Source: Bacillota bacterium (GTDB lineage Bacteria > Bacillota_C > Negativicutes > Sporomusales > Sporomusaceae). From it: a stretch of DNA of 9,204 bases. The stretch spans positions 1-9,204 of the forward strand of contig JAEZQV010000049.1 of the NCBI GenBank assembly GCA_023441125.1, given 5' to 3'. The position numbers and the translations under genes were made by a program. Positions 1-6,584 of the stretch are shown here, piece after piece. The number at the start of each line of letters is the position of its first letter. Positions within the stretch are counted from its first letter, which is position 1. Below the pieces are notes generated by a model. That model did no database searches, was not told the origin of the DNA, and worked only from the letters and a program-made list of their open reading frames with translations.

Positions 1-872
1 ACGACGGTATACAGGCTGATCGCAATCGCCAGCATGCTGACAATCACCCATAAAGCAATGAGCAGGGCCTCAATACGCTGCAGATATCGATTGATATACA
101 CCAGTCGCGACATTTCGAAAAACGGCAGTACTTTTTCCTGGCCTACATATACGCCAAAAATCATAAGATAGGTCTGAATATAGCACACTTTCATCACCAG
201 CGCGCCGCCCACGCCATAAAAGAGTGATTGCGTAACCGTGCGCAAATTCTGAAATTCGCGGGCAAATACCGCCAGTACCACCGCGCCGATATTAATACCG
301 GCAGCAGTAATACCATGGAATATTACGTTCTTCAGCCCGTTGCCTTCCCATGGAACAAGGTGATACACATTATAAAACGGGATTAATAAAATAATGATCA
401 GCAGCATCGAACCGACTAAAAACGGCATCACCATGTACGATACACGGCCTATGATCTCCATACCATAGCAAATAAACACAGCAACCCAGAGTGCATACCA
501 AATTGTCACCAGGGAGAATTCGGCATAAGGCAGGGCGGTAAGCAAGGTATTCTCCGCAAACTCCCGCAAGAGCAAGACGGTATTGAAAAAAAAGATAGCA
601 ATATAGATCAACGCAACTACCCAGGCGGCGGCATTGCCCAGCAGCCGTCTGGTTCCGTCAATCAAGTCGCCGCCCGTACAACTAAGCACATAGAGGAGCA
701 GTTGCAGCATGATCACCGAGGCTATCGCGGTAACAACCGAAGTAAGCCAGGCAATCTGGGCATCATCTACCAGTTCCCGCGCCAGTGAAGTTAAAAATAT
801 CCGGGGAATTGTCACGGCAAACACCAGCGCAATCCCTGTGGCAACCCCCATCTTCCCGCCTTGATAACTCAT
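1..872 (-). CDS. GerAB-type spore germination permease (B subunit), partial at the C-terminus
   Basis: This is the integral membrane B subunit of a GerA-type germinant receptor, related to amino acid/polyamine transporters (GerAB/ArcD/ProY group) and thought to bind or pass the germinant in the inner spore membrane. I translated 290 codons from the ATG at 870-872; the frame is open to the window edge. The family is about 365 residues, so roughly 75 are missing. The visible part is very hydrophobic, with about eight candidate membrane segments (for example residues 9-30, 41-64, 82-102, 120-140, 146-168, 189-204, 219-241, 268-290). Near residues 250-275 it has the family-like run 'FFEMSRLVYINRYLQRIEAL' before a membrane helix. 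The start has a GGAGG nine bases upstream, and its ATG overlaps the stop of the A-subunit gene (ATGA, 869-872), indicating translational coupling. A C subunit would be expected just beyond the left edge. Confidence 0.9.
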   Translation of the reverse strand, partial: MSYQGGKMGVATGIALVFAVTIPRIFLTSLARELVDDAQIAWLTSVVTAIASVIMLQLLLYVLSCTGGDLIDGTRRLLGNAAAWVVALIYIAIFFFNTVLLLREFAENTLLTALPYAEFSLVTIWYALWVAVFICYGMEIIGRVSYMVMPFLVGSMLLIIILLIPFYNVYHLVPWEGNGLKNVIFHGITAAGINIGAVVLAVFAREFQNLRTVTQSLFYGVGGALVMKVCYIQTYLMIFGVYVGQEKVLPFFEMSRLVYINRYLQRIEALLIALWVIVSMLAIAISLYTV

Positions 873-2746
873 TCTGATTCGCCTCCAGTGGGTTTTTGCA
901 CTTTCCATACCCGGCTGATATGCGGCTGCCGCCGGCGCACTTGGGGATTCAGGGCATCGGGCCGCAGTTCCTGCCGGTAGACCGGCCCCCGGGTGATAAC
1001 ATCAAGGCCGGCGATTGCTTTGGGGGCTATCGGACTAATATACGGCATGCCAAAAGATTTCATATTACATAATATCGCCAGTATAATTAAAATGCCGGTA
1101 GCAATACCGACAAGCCCCATCACCGCCGCCAGCAGCATAAATGCGAAACTGCTTAACCGCAAGGCCGCTCCCAGCCGGAAATCCGGGATAGTATAAGAAG
1201 CCACACCGGTGGCGGCAACAACAATGACCATGATAGGGCTGACAATTTTCGCCGAAACTGCCGCCTGGCCGAGAATGATGCCGCCGACAATGCCAATGGT
1301 AGGCCCCAAATAACCGGGAATGCGTAAGCCCCCCTCCCGGATCAGTTCGAATGCCACGCCTAACAGCAGCATCTCAACAACTGTCGGAAACGGCACCTGC
1401 AAGCGAGCCGATGTGATCGCCAATAGCATCTCGGTGGGGATCGCCTCCTGGTGAAAGGTACTGATAGCCAGAAAGAGGGCTGGAATGAATAGGGCAAACA
1501 GCACACCAATCCACCGGAACAACCGCACTACACTGCTATAGGGGTCTAATGAATTAAAGTCGTCCGGTGAATGCAGCAGCGAAAACAAAGATACCGGTAC
1601 AATCAACGCAAATGGACAACTATCTAGCAGGATGGCCACCCGTCCTTCATGTAAACCGGCTGCCACCCGGTCGGGTCGCTCTGTATTAATTGCCGTGGGA
1701 AAAGGCAGATTGGGATGGTCGGCAATCAGTTGTTCCAGAATACCAACATCATTGATGGCATCCGTCTCCACGCCGCTGATCCGCCGCTTAACCTCAGCCA
1801 CCAAATCCGGATTGGCAACCGCCTCCAGATACATGACCACGCATGCAGTCTTGCTTCTTATCCCCAGCGAGAGTTTTTCCGTAACCAGATCGCTGCTGTT
1901 GAACAATGACCGGACCAGGGCGGTGTTGACTCCCAGTACTTCGCCAAATCCGGTTTGCGAACCGCGCACGGTTTGTTCGAATACCGGCCGGTCTACACTT
2001 CGATGCTCCCAGCCCTTGGCATCAACCAGAATGGCTGCCGCTTCTCCCTCGAGAAACAGGACAGCTTCGCCGGTATTTACTGAATTTTGCACATCGGTAA
2101 AAGCACTGGCCACCTGAGTTTTGCTGTAAGGCAAATATTGTTTAACCAAATCGCCGAGTACATCCCGGCCGGACAATTCCGCGCCGGAACGGCAATAAAA
2201 CATGAGCGGCTTAAGAATCAGATCGTTTACCAGCTTTTTATCGCACAGTCCCTCCACATAAATAAGCATGGCCGGCACGACCGGGTTACCGGCTATGTCA
2301 AACTTGCGAATGACAAGATCGGCATTATACGGCAGCCGGTAGATCTTCCCGATTATTTTTTCGTTTTCGGCCAGACTGGCGCTAACCGCCTGCTTGGCAG
2401 CATCCGGTTCGGCCTCATCATAGGCAAGCAGCAGCGGGTTTATTTCTGTCAGTTGCTTATCAAGTGAACGGCAAAGTTGTTTTAGGGAGTTGGCGCATTC
2501 GTCCCCCTGAGCACTGACAAGCACCCGGCTGGCCTCTTCCATGGCGGCCGCCAAGCGCCGGGCGTAACGAATGAGCCTCATAAGCTCCGCTAAGGATTGT
2601 GCGATGATGTCCGCAGGCTCAGGCGCATGCTTTTGTTCTTGTTCCGTCAATACGAAACGATTAGACATTTCAGGCGGTTGATAGACAATCAGCCGCTTAA
2701 TTGATTTAAGTATTTTGGTAAAGGAGGTATCGGTACTATTCATCAT
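869..2746 (-). CDS. GerAA-type spore germination protein (A subunit) with long N-terminal extension
   Basis: This is the A subunit of a GerA-family germinant receptor in the inner spore membrane. With the ATG at 2744-2746 it has 625 residues, against roughly 480-550 for most relatives. The conserved soluble domain begins near residue 140 (NADLVIRKFDI, then LIYVEGLCDKK, ILKPLM). The mid-region runs to 'EGRVAILLDSCPFALIVPVS' at about 367-386. The membrane domain spans about 409-560 and carries the family signatures PFPTVVEMLLLGVAFELIREGGLRIP (in part, about 452-477) and ATGVASYTIPDF (about 512-523). The C-terminal tail is short and basic. Residues 1-135 are predominantly helical-looking and polar, and are the source of the extra length. 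An upstream GTG at 2845 keeps the frame open but lies in the loop of the preceding terminator, so I prefer 2746, which has GGAG 11 bases upstream. A second ATG follows directly (2741-2743). It overlaps the B-subunit gene by 4 bp. Confidence 0.92.
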   Translation of the reverse strand: MMNSTDTSFTKILKSIKRLIVYQPPEMSNRFVLTEQEQKHAPEPADIIAQSLAELMRLIRYARRLAAAMEEASRVLVSAQGDECANSLKQLCRSLDKQLTEINPLLLAYDEAEPDAAKQAVSASLAENEKIIGKIYRLPYNADLVIRKFDIAGNPVVPAMLIYVEGLCDKKLVNDLILKPLMFYCRSGAELSGRDVLGDLVKQYLPYSKTQVASAFTDVQNSVNTGEAVLFLEGEAAAILVDAKGWEHRSVDRPVFEQTVRGSQTGFGEVLGVNTALVRSLFNSSDLVTEKLSLGIRSKTACVVMYLEAVANPDLVAEVKRRISGVETDAINDVGILEQLIADHPNLPFPTAINTERPDRVAAGLHEGRVAILLDSCPFALIVPVSLFSLLHSPDDFNSLDPYSSVVRLFRWIGVLFALFIPALFLAISTFHQEAIPTEMLLAITSARLQVPFPTVVEMLLLGVAFELIREGGLRIPGYLGPTIGIVGGIILGQAAVSAKIVSPIMVIVVAATGVASYTIPDFRLGAALRLSSFAFMLLAAVMGLVGIATGILIILAILCNMKSFGMPYISPIAPKAIAGLDVITRGPVYRQELRPDALNPQVRRRQPHISRVWKVQKPTGGESE

Positions 2747-2757
2747 AGTTGTTGAAT

Positions 2758-2761
2758 CTCC
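2758..2761 (-). promoter_or_regulatory. Ribosome binding site deciding the GerAA-type start
   Basis: On the minus strand GGAG lies 11 bases before the ATGATG pair at 2741-2746. The spacing is a little long, but this is the only Shine-Dalgarno-like site serving a start downstream of the terminator hairpin at 2826-2865. It supports 2746, not the GTG at 2845, as the A-subunit start. Confidence 0.5.
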
Positions 2762-2825
2762 AGCAAGGCTGATTAGCCGTTTAATGGTCAGATAAATATA
2801 GCATTTCCAATCATCTCCAAAATAT

Positions 2826-2865
2826 AAATAACCTACAGCAAGCACAGGCCTGCTGTAGGTTATTT
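2826..2865 (-). terminator. Intrinsic terminator after the RDD-family gene
   Basis: A perfect 15-bp inverted repeat (2826-2840 with 2851-2865; core ACCTACAGCA / TGCTGTAGGT) encloses a 10-base loop. It begins 9 bases after the stop codon of the RDD-family gene. Read on the minus strand, the 3' arm ends in TTATTT and continues ATATTTT, a U-rich but interrupted tail. This should end the RDD transcript before the germination operon. The arm ends are A/T-rich on both sides, so weak activity in the other direction is possible, although no gene points that way. Confidence 0.8.
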
Positions 2866-2874
2866 CTTGTAAAA

Positions 2875-3306
2875 TTACCTTATCCGAATCACCAAAGTGC
2901 CGGCCAATTTATCCCCCAGCCGCTGATTGCGTCCGGATAGCCACACCAGCACAGCAGCGATCAAATAGGCGAACAAACCGTCAATAATACGGGCAACGGT
3001 TCGTACGGCGGCCGCCGTAACATCACAAGCAGCGCCGTCGGTTTTTACTACTTTGAGGCCGCAGAGCAGCTTGCCCGGGGTGGCGCCCTGTTTGCCTTCG
3101 AAGTATGTGAAATAAGCAAAACCCAATACCAGTGACCAAAAATACTGCAGACCGCTAAGATGGCCATGATTAAAATTAGACCCCAGTGCAGCCATTATGA
3201 TTCCACCGACAATCGCCAGGATTATTCCGTCAACAATTGTGGACAAAGCCCGAATACCGACATCCGCTCCAACCAGAGAAGCGTTATCCCCATCAGGTGT
3301 ATTCAC
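2875..3306 (-). CDS. RDD-family membrane protein
   Basis: This is a small (143 residue) integral membrane protein with an RDD domain. The family is widespread and mostly of unknown function; some members are linked to ion exchange. The sequence shows R19 and D26 at the front of the first membrane helix (about 22-42), a second helix at about 55-70, and the characteristic loop GKQGATPGKLLCGLKVV at about 71-87. A third helix lies at about 107-125, followed by the closing QRLGDKLAGTLVI at about 128-140. The start is GTG at 3304-3306, seven bases after a GGAGG. An overlapping ATG two bases upstream meets a stop at once and is not usable. The gene stands alone between two terminators, so it appears to have its own promoter. 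Being next to germination genes does not by itself show a role in spores. Confidence 0.9.
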   Translation of the reverse strand: MNTPDGDNASLVGADVGIRALSTIVDGIILAIVGGIIMAALGSNFNHGHLSGLQYFWSLVLGFAYFTYFEGKQGATPGKLLCGLKVVKTDGAACDVTAAAVRTVARIIDGLFAYLIAAVLVWLSGRNQRLGDKLAGTLVIRIR

Positions 3307-3311
3307 ATTTT

Positions 3312-3320
3312 CACCTCCTT
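3312..3320 (-). promoter_or_regulatory. Strong ribosome binding site supporting a GTG start
   Basis: On the minus strand AAGGAGGTG sits seven bases (counted from GGAGG) before the GTG at 3304-3306. It fixes the RDD-family start at this GTG instead of an internal ATG. Confidence 0.8.
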
Positions 3321-3375
3321 TAGCTGTTATCTACCCCGACATACTAATATATGCATTAAAGTTCACGTAAGTGAG

Positions 3376-3405
3376 AAAAAAAGAACCTCGCCGCAATGGG
3401 CGAGG
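3376..3405 (-). terminator. Intrinsic terminator ending the rph-rdgB-phosphoesterase operon
   Basis: On the minus strand CCTCGCC, a six-base loop and GGCGAGG (stem arms 3399-3405 and 3386-3392) are followed by TTC and a run of seven T (3376-3382). The hairpin starts directly at the TAG stop of the phosphoesterase gene (3406-3408). This is a textbook rho-independent terminator. It closes the transcription unit that includes rph, and possibly everything upstream to the right-hand edge. Confidence 0.92.
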
Positions 3406-3882
3406 CTACAAATCAATAATTTGTCCTTCGATAGTACCGTCTGCATGAATAAGTAAGATGCCATAGGTTGGACCCGCTCCGCCCCGCGGCGCACGGGGAC
3501 TGCCCGGGTTAAACACTAAAATGTCGCCATGCCGGCTGTTATAGGGAATATGCGTGTGGCCAAACACAACAACGTGAGCGCCATATTGCCTGCCCCACCA
3601 TGCCAGCTCCTCCATACCGTATTTTACATTATGACGGTGGCCGTGTGTCAGCCAGATCGTCTTACCGGCCAGCTCCACATACTCATCTGCAGGCACGGTA
3701 ACTGTCCGGTCACAGTTACCGGCCACAATCGACACCGGCAGGCCGGTCAGTTCCGCCAGCCGCTGGCCGTCCTGATAATAATCGCCGGCATGAAGCCAGT
3801 GATCGACCGCACCGGCGGAAACAATCACCTGTGTAAGGGCCTGCACATCGCCATGGGTATCACTGACCACGCCGACTCTCAT
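3406..3882 (-). CDS. YfcE/MJ0936-type metallophosphoesterase
   Basis: This is a 158-residue calcineurin-like phosphoesterase of the small YfcE/MJ0936 group: cytosolic, dinuclear metal-dependent enzymes that hydrolyse phosphodiesters in vitro, with unsettled natural substrates. All the metal and active-site motifs are visible: SDTHG (D8, H10), HAGD (D34), GNCD (N56), THGH (H80, H82), GHTH (H109, H111) and NPGSP (125-129). Length is normal for the family. The ATG at 3880-3882 overlaps the stop of the upstream pyrophosphatase gene by 4 bp (ATGA). No good Shine-Dalgarno is seen in front of it, so translation probably depends on coupling. Following rph and rdgB, it may act in nucleotide or RNA turnover, but that is inference from position. 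Confidence 0.93.
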   Translation of the reverse strand: MRVGVVSDTHGDVQALTQVIVSAGAVDHWLHAGDYYQDGQRLAELTGLPVSIVAGNCDRTVTVPADEYVELAGKTIWLTHGHRHNVKYGMEELAWWGRQYGAHVVVFGHTHIPYNSRHGDILVFNPGSPRAPRGGAGPTYGILLIHADGTIEGQIIDL

Positions 3883-4487
3883 TTTGCCAGCGCCGCCAGT
3901 TGCTTGCCCAGCTGCCGCAGCGCCCGGCCCCGGTGGCTGATGGCATTTTTATCATCGGCCGAAATTTCCGCCAGCGTACGGTCCAGCTCCGGCACAAAAA
4001 ACAGCGGATCATAGCCAAAGCCATTGTCGCCCCGCGGTGCCGGCAGGATAATACCTTCAATTGTACCGTCGGCAGTAAGCAGTGTTTTCTCCTGATTGGC
4101 CAGAGCCAGGACACAGCGGAATCTGGCTGTTCTTTTTTCCTGCGGTATGCCGGTCAGGTTATCGAGCAGCTTTTGATTATTCGCTTCATCAACGGCATGT
4201 TCACCCGCATACCTGGCCGAATACACGCCCGGCGCCCCTTTCAGATAGTCCACTTCCAGACCGGAATCATCTGCCAGGCAAAGCCGGCCTGTTAACCGGG
4301 CGTAAAACTCGGCCTTGGCACAGGCATTTTCCAGAAAAGTCGTCCCATTTTCAGGCGCCTCCGGATAATTGCCCAGATCAGCCAGCGCTATAACCTGATA
4401 GGGCAAGTCCGCCAACGCCAGGTTTATTTCAGCAATCTTGCCGGCATTTTTAGTAGCCACAACAATCTCTGTGATCGCCTTTTGCAC
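3879..4487 (-). CDS. rdgB: XTP/dITP pyrophosphatase (RdgB/HAM1 family)
   Basis: This 202-residue enzyme hydrolyses non-canonical purine triphosphates (XTP, dITP, ITP) to the monophosphate and pyrophosphate, keeping deaminated purines out of DNA and RNA in the cytosol. Family motifs are clear: VATKNAGKIAEI (10-21), LADDSGLEVDYLKGAPGVYS (71-90, with D73/D74 in the metal/substrate site), GFGYDPLF (156-163) and SHRGRAL (184-190). The length is typical. The start is GTG at 4485-4487, seven bases after a GGAGG that lies in the last codons of rph; only three bases separate the two genes. It overlaps the phosphoesterase gene by 4 bp. The close rph-rdgB link is common in Firmicutes, where some species fuse the two; here they are separate. 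Confidence 0.95.
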   Translation of the reverse strand: MQKAITEIVVATKNAGKIAEINLALADLPYQVIALADLGNYPEAPENGTTFLENACAKAEFYARLTGRLCLADDSGLEVDYLKGAPGVYSARYAGEHAVDEANNQKLLDNLTGIPQEKRTARFRCVLALANQEKTLLTADGTIEGIILPAPRGDNGFGYDPLFFVPELDRTLAEISADDKNAISHRGRALRQLGKQLAALAK

Positions 4488-4490
4488 CCC

Positions 4491-5234
4491 TTATCCCTCC
4501 CGGCCTACTTTCCACGCCAGCTGTCCCAGCGTTTCCTTCTGAATATCCAGTAAGATATTAATACCCTGGCCGCCAACAGCCAGCATCTCATTCAACTGCG
4601 CCTGGGTAAAAGTTCCTTTTTCACCGGTTCCCTGCACTTCAACAAACTGTCCGCTGCCGGTCATGACCAGATTCATATCCACAATGGCGTTGGAGTCTTC
4701 ACTATAGCATAAATCCAGATTAACCCCCGCCGGTAAAATTCCTACACTCACGGCCGCCAGGAAATCTTTAACCGGGAAAGGTTTGGGATTATCGCCCCAG
4801 ATACTGTTAACGGCATCCACGAGCGCAACAAACGAACCGGTTATCGCCGCGGTCCGGGTACCGCCGTCGGCCTGCACAACATCACAGTCCAGCCAGATGG
4901 TTTTTTCGCCTAAGGCCTTAAGATCAATTACACTGCGCAGGGCCCGGCCAATTAAGCGCTGGATCTCATGGGTACGGCCAGTCAGCTTGCCGCGGGCGGC
5001 TTCCCGCACATTGCGGCTTTGGGTTGACCGCGGCAGCAGCGAGTATTCGGCACTAACCCAGCCTTCGCCTGTTCCTTTTAAAAACGGTGGCACTTTCTCT
5101 TCAATGGTAGCGGCACAGATCACCTTGGTATCACCAAATTCAACCAGCACCGAGCCTTCGGCATATTTTAAATAATTACGGGTAATCTTTACTTTTCTTA
5201 GTTCATCGGCTGCACGTCCGTCTGCTCTGGTCAT
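4491..5234 (-). CDS. rph: Ribonuclease PH
   Basis: RNase PH is a phosphorolytic 3'-to-5' exoribonuclease that trims the 3' ends of tRNA precursors, releasing nucleoside diphosphates; it forms a hexameric ring in the cytosol. The 247-residue protein starts [13 protein letters not shown], as usual for the family. It has [14 protein letters not shown] (61-74), [15 protein letters not shown] (86-100) with the conserved arginine at about 87, and [18 protein letters not shown] (116-133), which contains the phosphate-binding GGTRT stretch. The C-terminal part has the expected [19 protein letters not shown] region. No key motif is missing. ATG at 5232-5234 has AAGGAGG five bases upstream. It lies 30 bases after the deacetylase gene; that gap contains the Shine-Dalgarno but no convincing promoter, so rph may be read from upstream. 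Confidence 0.97.
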   Translation of the reverse strand: MTRADGRAADELRKVKITRNYLKYAEGSVLVEFGDTKVICAATIEEKVPPFLKGTGEGWVSAEYSLLPRSTQSRNVREAARGKLTGRTHEIQRLIGRALRSVIDLKALGEKTIWLDCDVVQADGGTRTAAITGSFVALVDAVNSIWGDNPKPFPVKDFLAAVSVGILPAGVNLDLCYSEDSNAIVDMNLVMTGSGQFVEVQGTGEKGTFTQAQLNEMLAVGGQGINILLDIQKETLGQLAWKVGREG

Positions 5235-5264
5235 AATGACCTCCTTAAAAAGAATGGATATTTT

Positions 5265-6584
5265 TCAAAACTGTTCCAATATGTCCTGTTGCTTATCCTG
5301 AATAAAGTAATACGTATGCTGACCGTCTTTTTTGGCTTTGTGCACTTTATCATACGCTTGTTGCCGGCAAGCCGGACAGCTGTTGCGGGAAATGACAGCC
5401 GCAAAAGCGGTCTGCACACCAAACGGATAGCCTTGCGCCTGAGTGGATATGGTCTGATACCCATGACACACGGGGCAAAGCCGCACCGTCTCGCTCTGCT
5501 GCTCCTGAATGCCACTGTCATCATAATAGATATTCCGGCGCCGCTGCCAGAATTCCCCGGCCTTAGCCACGGCCTCGCGCCGCAGGGTATCCCTTGCGGC
5601 CCAGGTTTCCCGCCAATTGGCAACCAGGTTGGCAATATACCGGGTATTTGCGTCCGACTGGCGGGGGCAGCGTTCAATATCGGGTTCAACCACCCGGCTG
5701 TAATCCAGGCCGGCCATGGCGAGAATAATGCCGGTATTGACGTAAGGCAACGCATCCTCTATCGAATAACCGCCTTCCAGTACGGCAATGTCGGCCTGCA
5801 GCTTTGCGGCCAACCGGGCGTAGCCCTGAGCCGTTACCGCCATATTCGCCAGGGGATCGCTATAATGATTATCCTGCCCGGCTGAGTTGATAATAATGTC
5901 TGGCCGGAAATCTTCCAGAACCGGCAAAACCAAATTATCAAGCACGTAATGCAAACCGGTATCGGTCGTACCGGGCGGCAGGGGAATATTGACGGTAGAG
6001 CATAATGCTCCCGGACTCCCCAGTTCACTCATGGCGCCGGTCCCCGGGTACAGCGTGCGTCCGTCCTGATGAAAGGAAATAAATAAGGTATCCGGGTCGT
6101 GATAAAAGATATCCTGGGTGCCGTCGCCATGATGCACATCGGTATCTACAATAGCCACCCGGTTTAACCCATGATAACGCCTTAAATATTCGACCATGAC
6201 CGCTTCGATGTTGATGGTGCAGAACCCCCGCGTGCCATGTACGACCCGCATGGCATGATGGCCCGGCGGCCGCACCAGCGCAAAAGCCCGCTTGACCTCC
6301 CGGCGCAGGACGGCCTTGGCGGCGGTAATAGCGCCGCCAGCCGAGACTAAATGCGCATCGGTAATCAGCGAAGCAATATCCGGCACGCCAATGTGAACCC
6401 TCTCGGCATCGCGAATATCGGCAAGCTGCGGCCGGTATTCCCTGATAACCGGCAAGTCCAACAGCCCCTCTTCGACAATCTGGTCCCGCGTATACAGGAG
6501 GCGCTCCTCCCGCTCCGGATGGGTGGGCGATATCGCCCAGTCAAACGCCGGAAAAAACACCAGGCCTAACGTTGTATTGCTCAT
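5265..6584 (-). CDS. HDAC/AcuC-type zinc deacetylase with C-terminal four-cysteine extension
   Basis: This is an arginase-fold, zinc-dependent deacetylase/amidohydrolase (histone deacetylase, AcuC, acetylpolyamine amidohydrolase family). With the ATG at 6582-6584 it has 439 residues. The catalytic core covers about 1-300 and is complete: RPPGHHA with the H109/H110 charge-relay pair, GFC (F121), VDTDVHHGDGTQ with zinc ligands D149 and H151, SAGQDNH with zinc ligand D238, and EGGYS with catalytic Y273. It is therefore probably active; substrates could be acetylated proteins, acetylpolyamines or another small amide. Residues 300-439 are extra and include CPVC (370-373) and CPAC (403-406), resembling a zinc ribbon. 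The start follows GGAGG by seven bases and overlaps the hydantoinase-like stop by 4 bp; a longer frame from TTG at 6644 runs over that gene and is less likely. Coupling to that gene suggests a shared pathway. Confidence 0.9.
   Translation of the reverse strand: MSNTTLGLVFFPAFDWAISPTHPEREERLLYTRDQIVEEGLLDLPVIREYRPQLADIRDAERVHIGVPDIASLITDAHLVSAGGAITAAKAVLRREVKRAFALVRPPGHHAMRVVHGTRGFCTINIEAVMVEYLRRYHGLNRVAIVDTDVHHGDGTQDIFYHDPDTLFISFHQDGRTLYPGTGAMSELGSPGALCSTVNIPLPPGTTDTGLHYVLDNLVLPVLEDFRPDIIINSAGQDNHYSDPLANMAVTAQGYARLAAKLQADIAVLEGGYSIEDALPYVNTGIILAMAGLDYSRVVEPDIERCPRQSDANTRYIANLVANWRETWAARDTLRREAVAKAGEFWQRRRNIYYDDSGIQEQQSETVRLCPVCHGYQTISTQAQGYPFGVQTAFAAVISRNSCPACRQQAYDKVHKAKKDGQHTYYFIQDKQQDILEQF

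Noticed and set aside
1632..2117. 161-codon plus-strand open frame inside the GerAA-type gene
   Set aside because: Its translation is low in recognisable structure (many S, T, R) and it is fully covered by the well-supported minus-strand gene.
2747..2825. Forespore-type promoter for the GerA-type operon (a CATTAAA-like -10 with a GAAAT-like -35)
   Set aside because: A promoter must exist here, but the boxes match too poorly and the spacing is off, so I cannot place it.
3361..3375. Imperfect palindrome TTCAC-GTAA-GTGAG as an operator
   Set aside because: The arms are only four to five bases and imperfect, and it lies just beyond the terminator U-tract; chance is a sufficient explanation.
5231..5755. 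174-codon minus-strand open frame overlapping the end of the deacetylase gene and the rph start
   Set aside because: It is another frame of the deacetylase 3' region. Its translation is rich in P, R and W with no domain, whereas the deacetylase frame carries the cysteine motifs and a clean stop before the rph Shine-Dalgarno.
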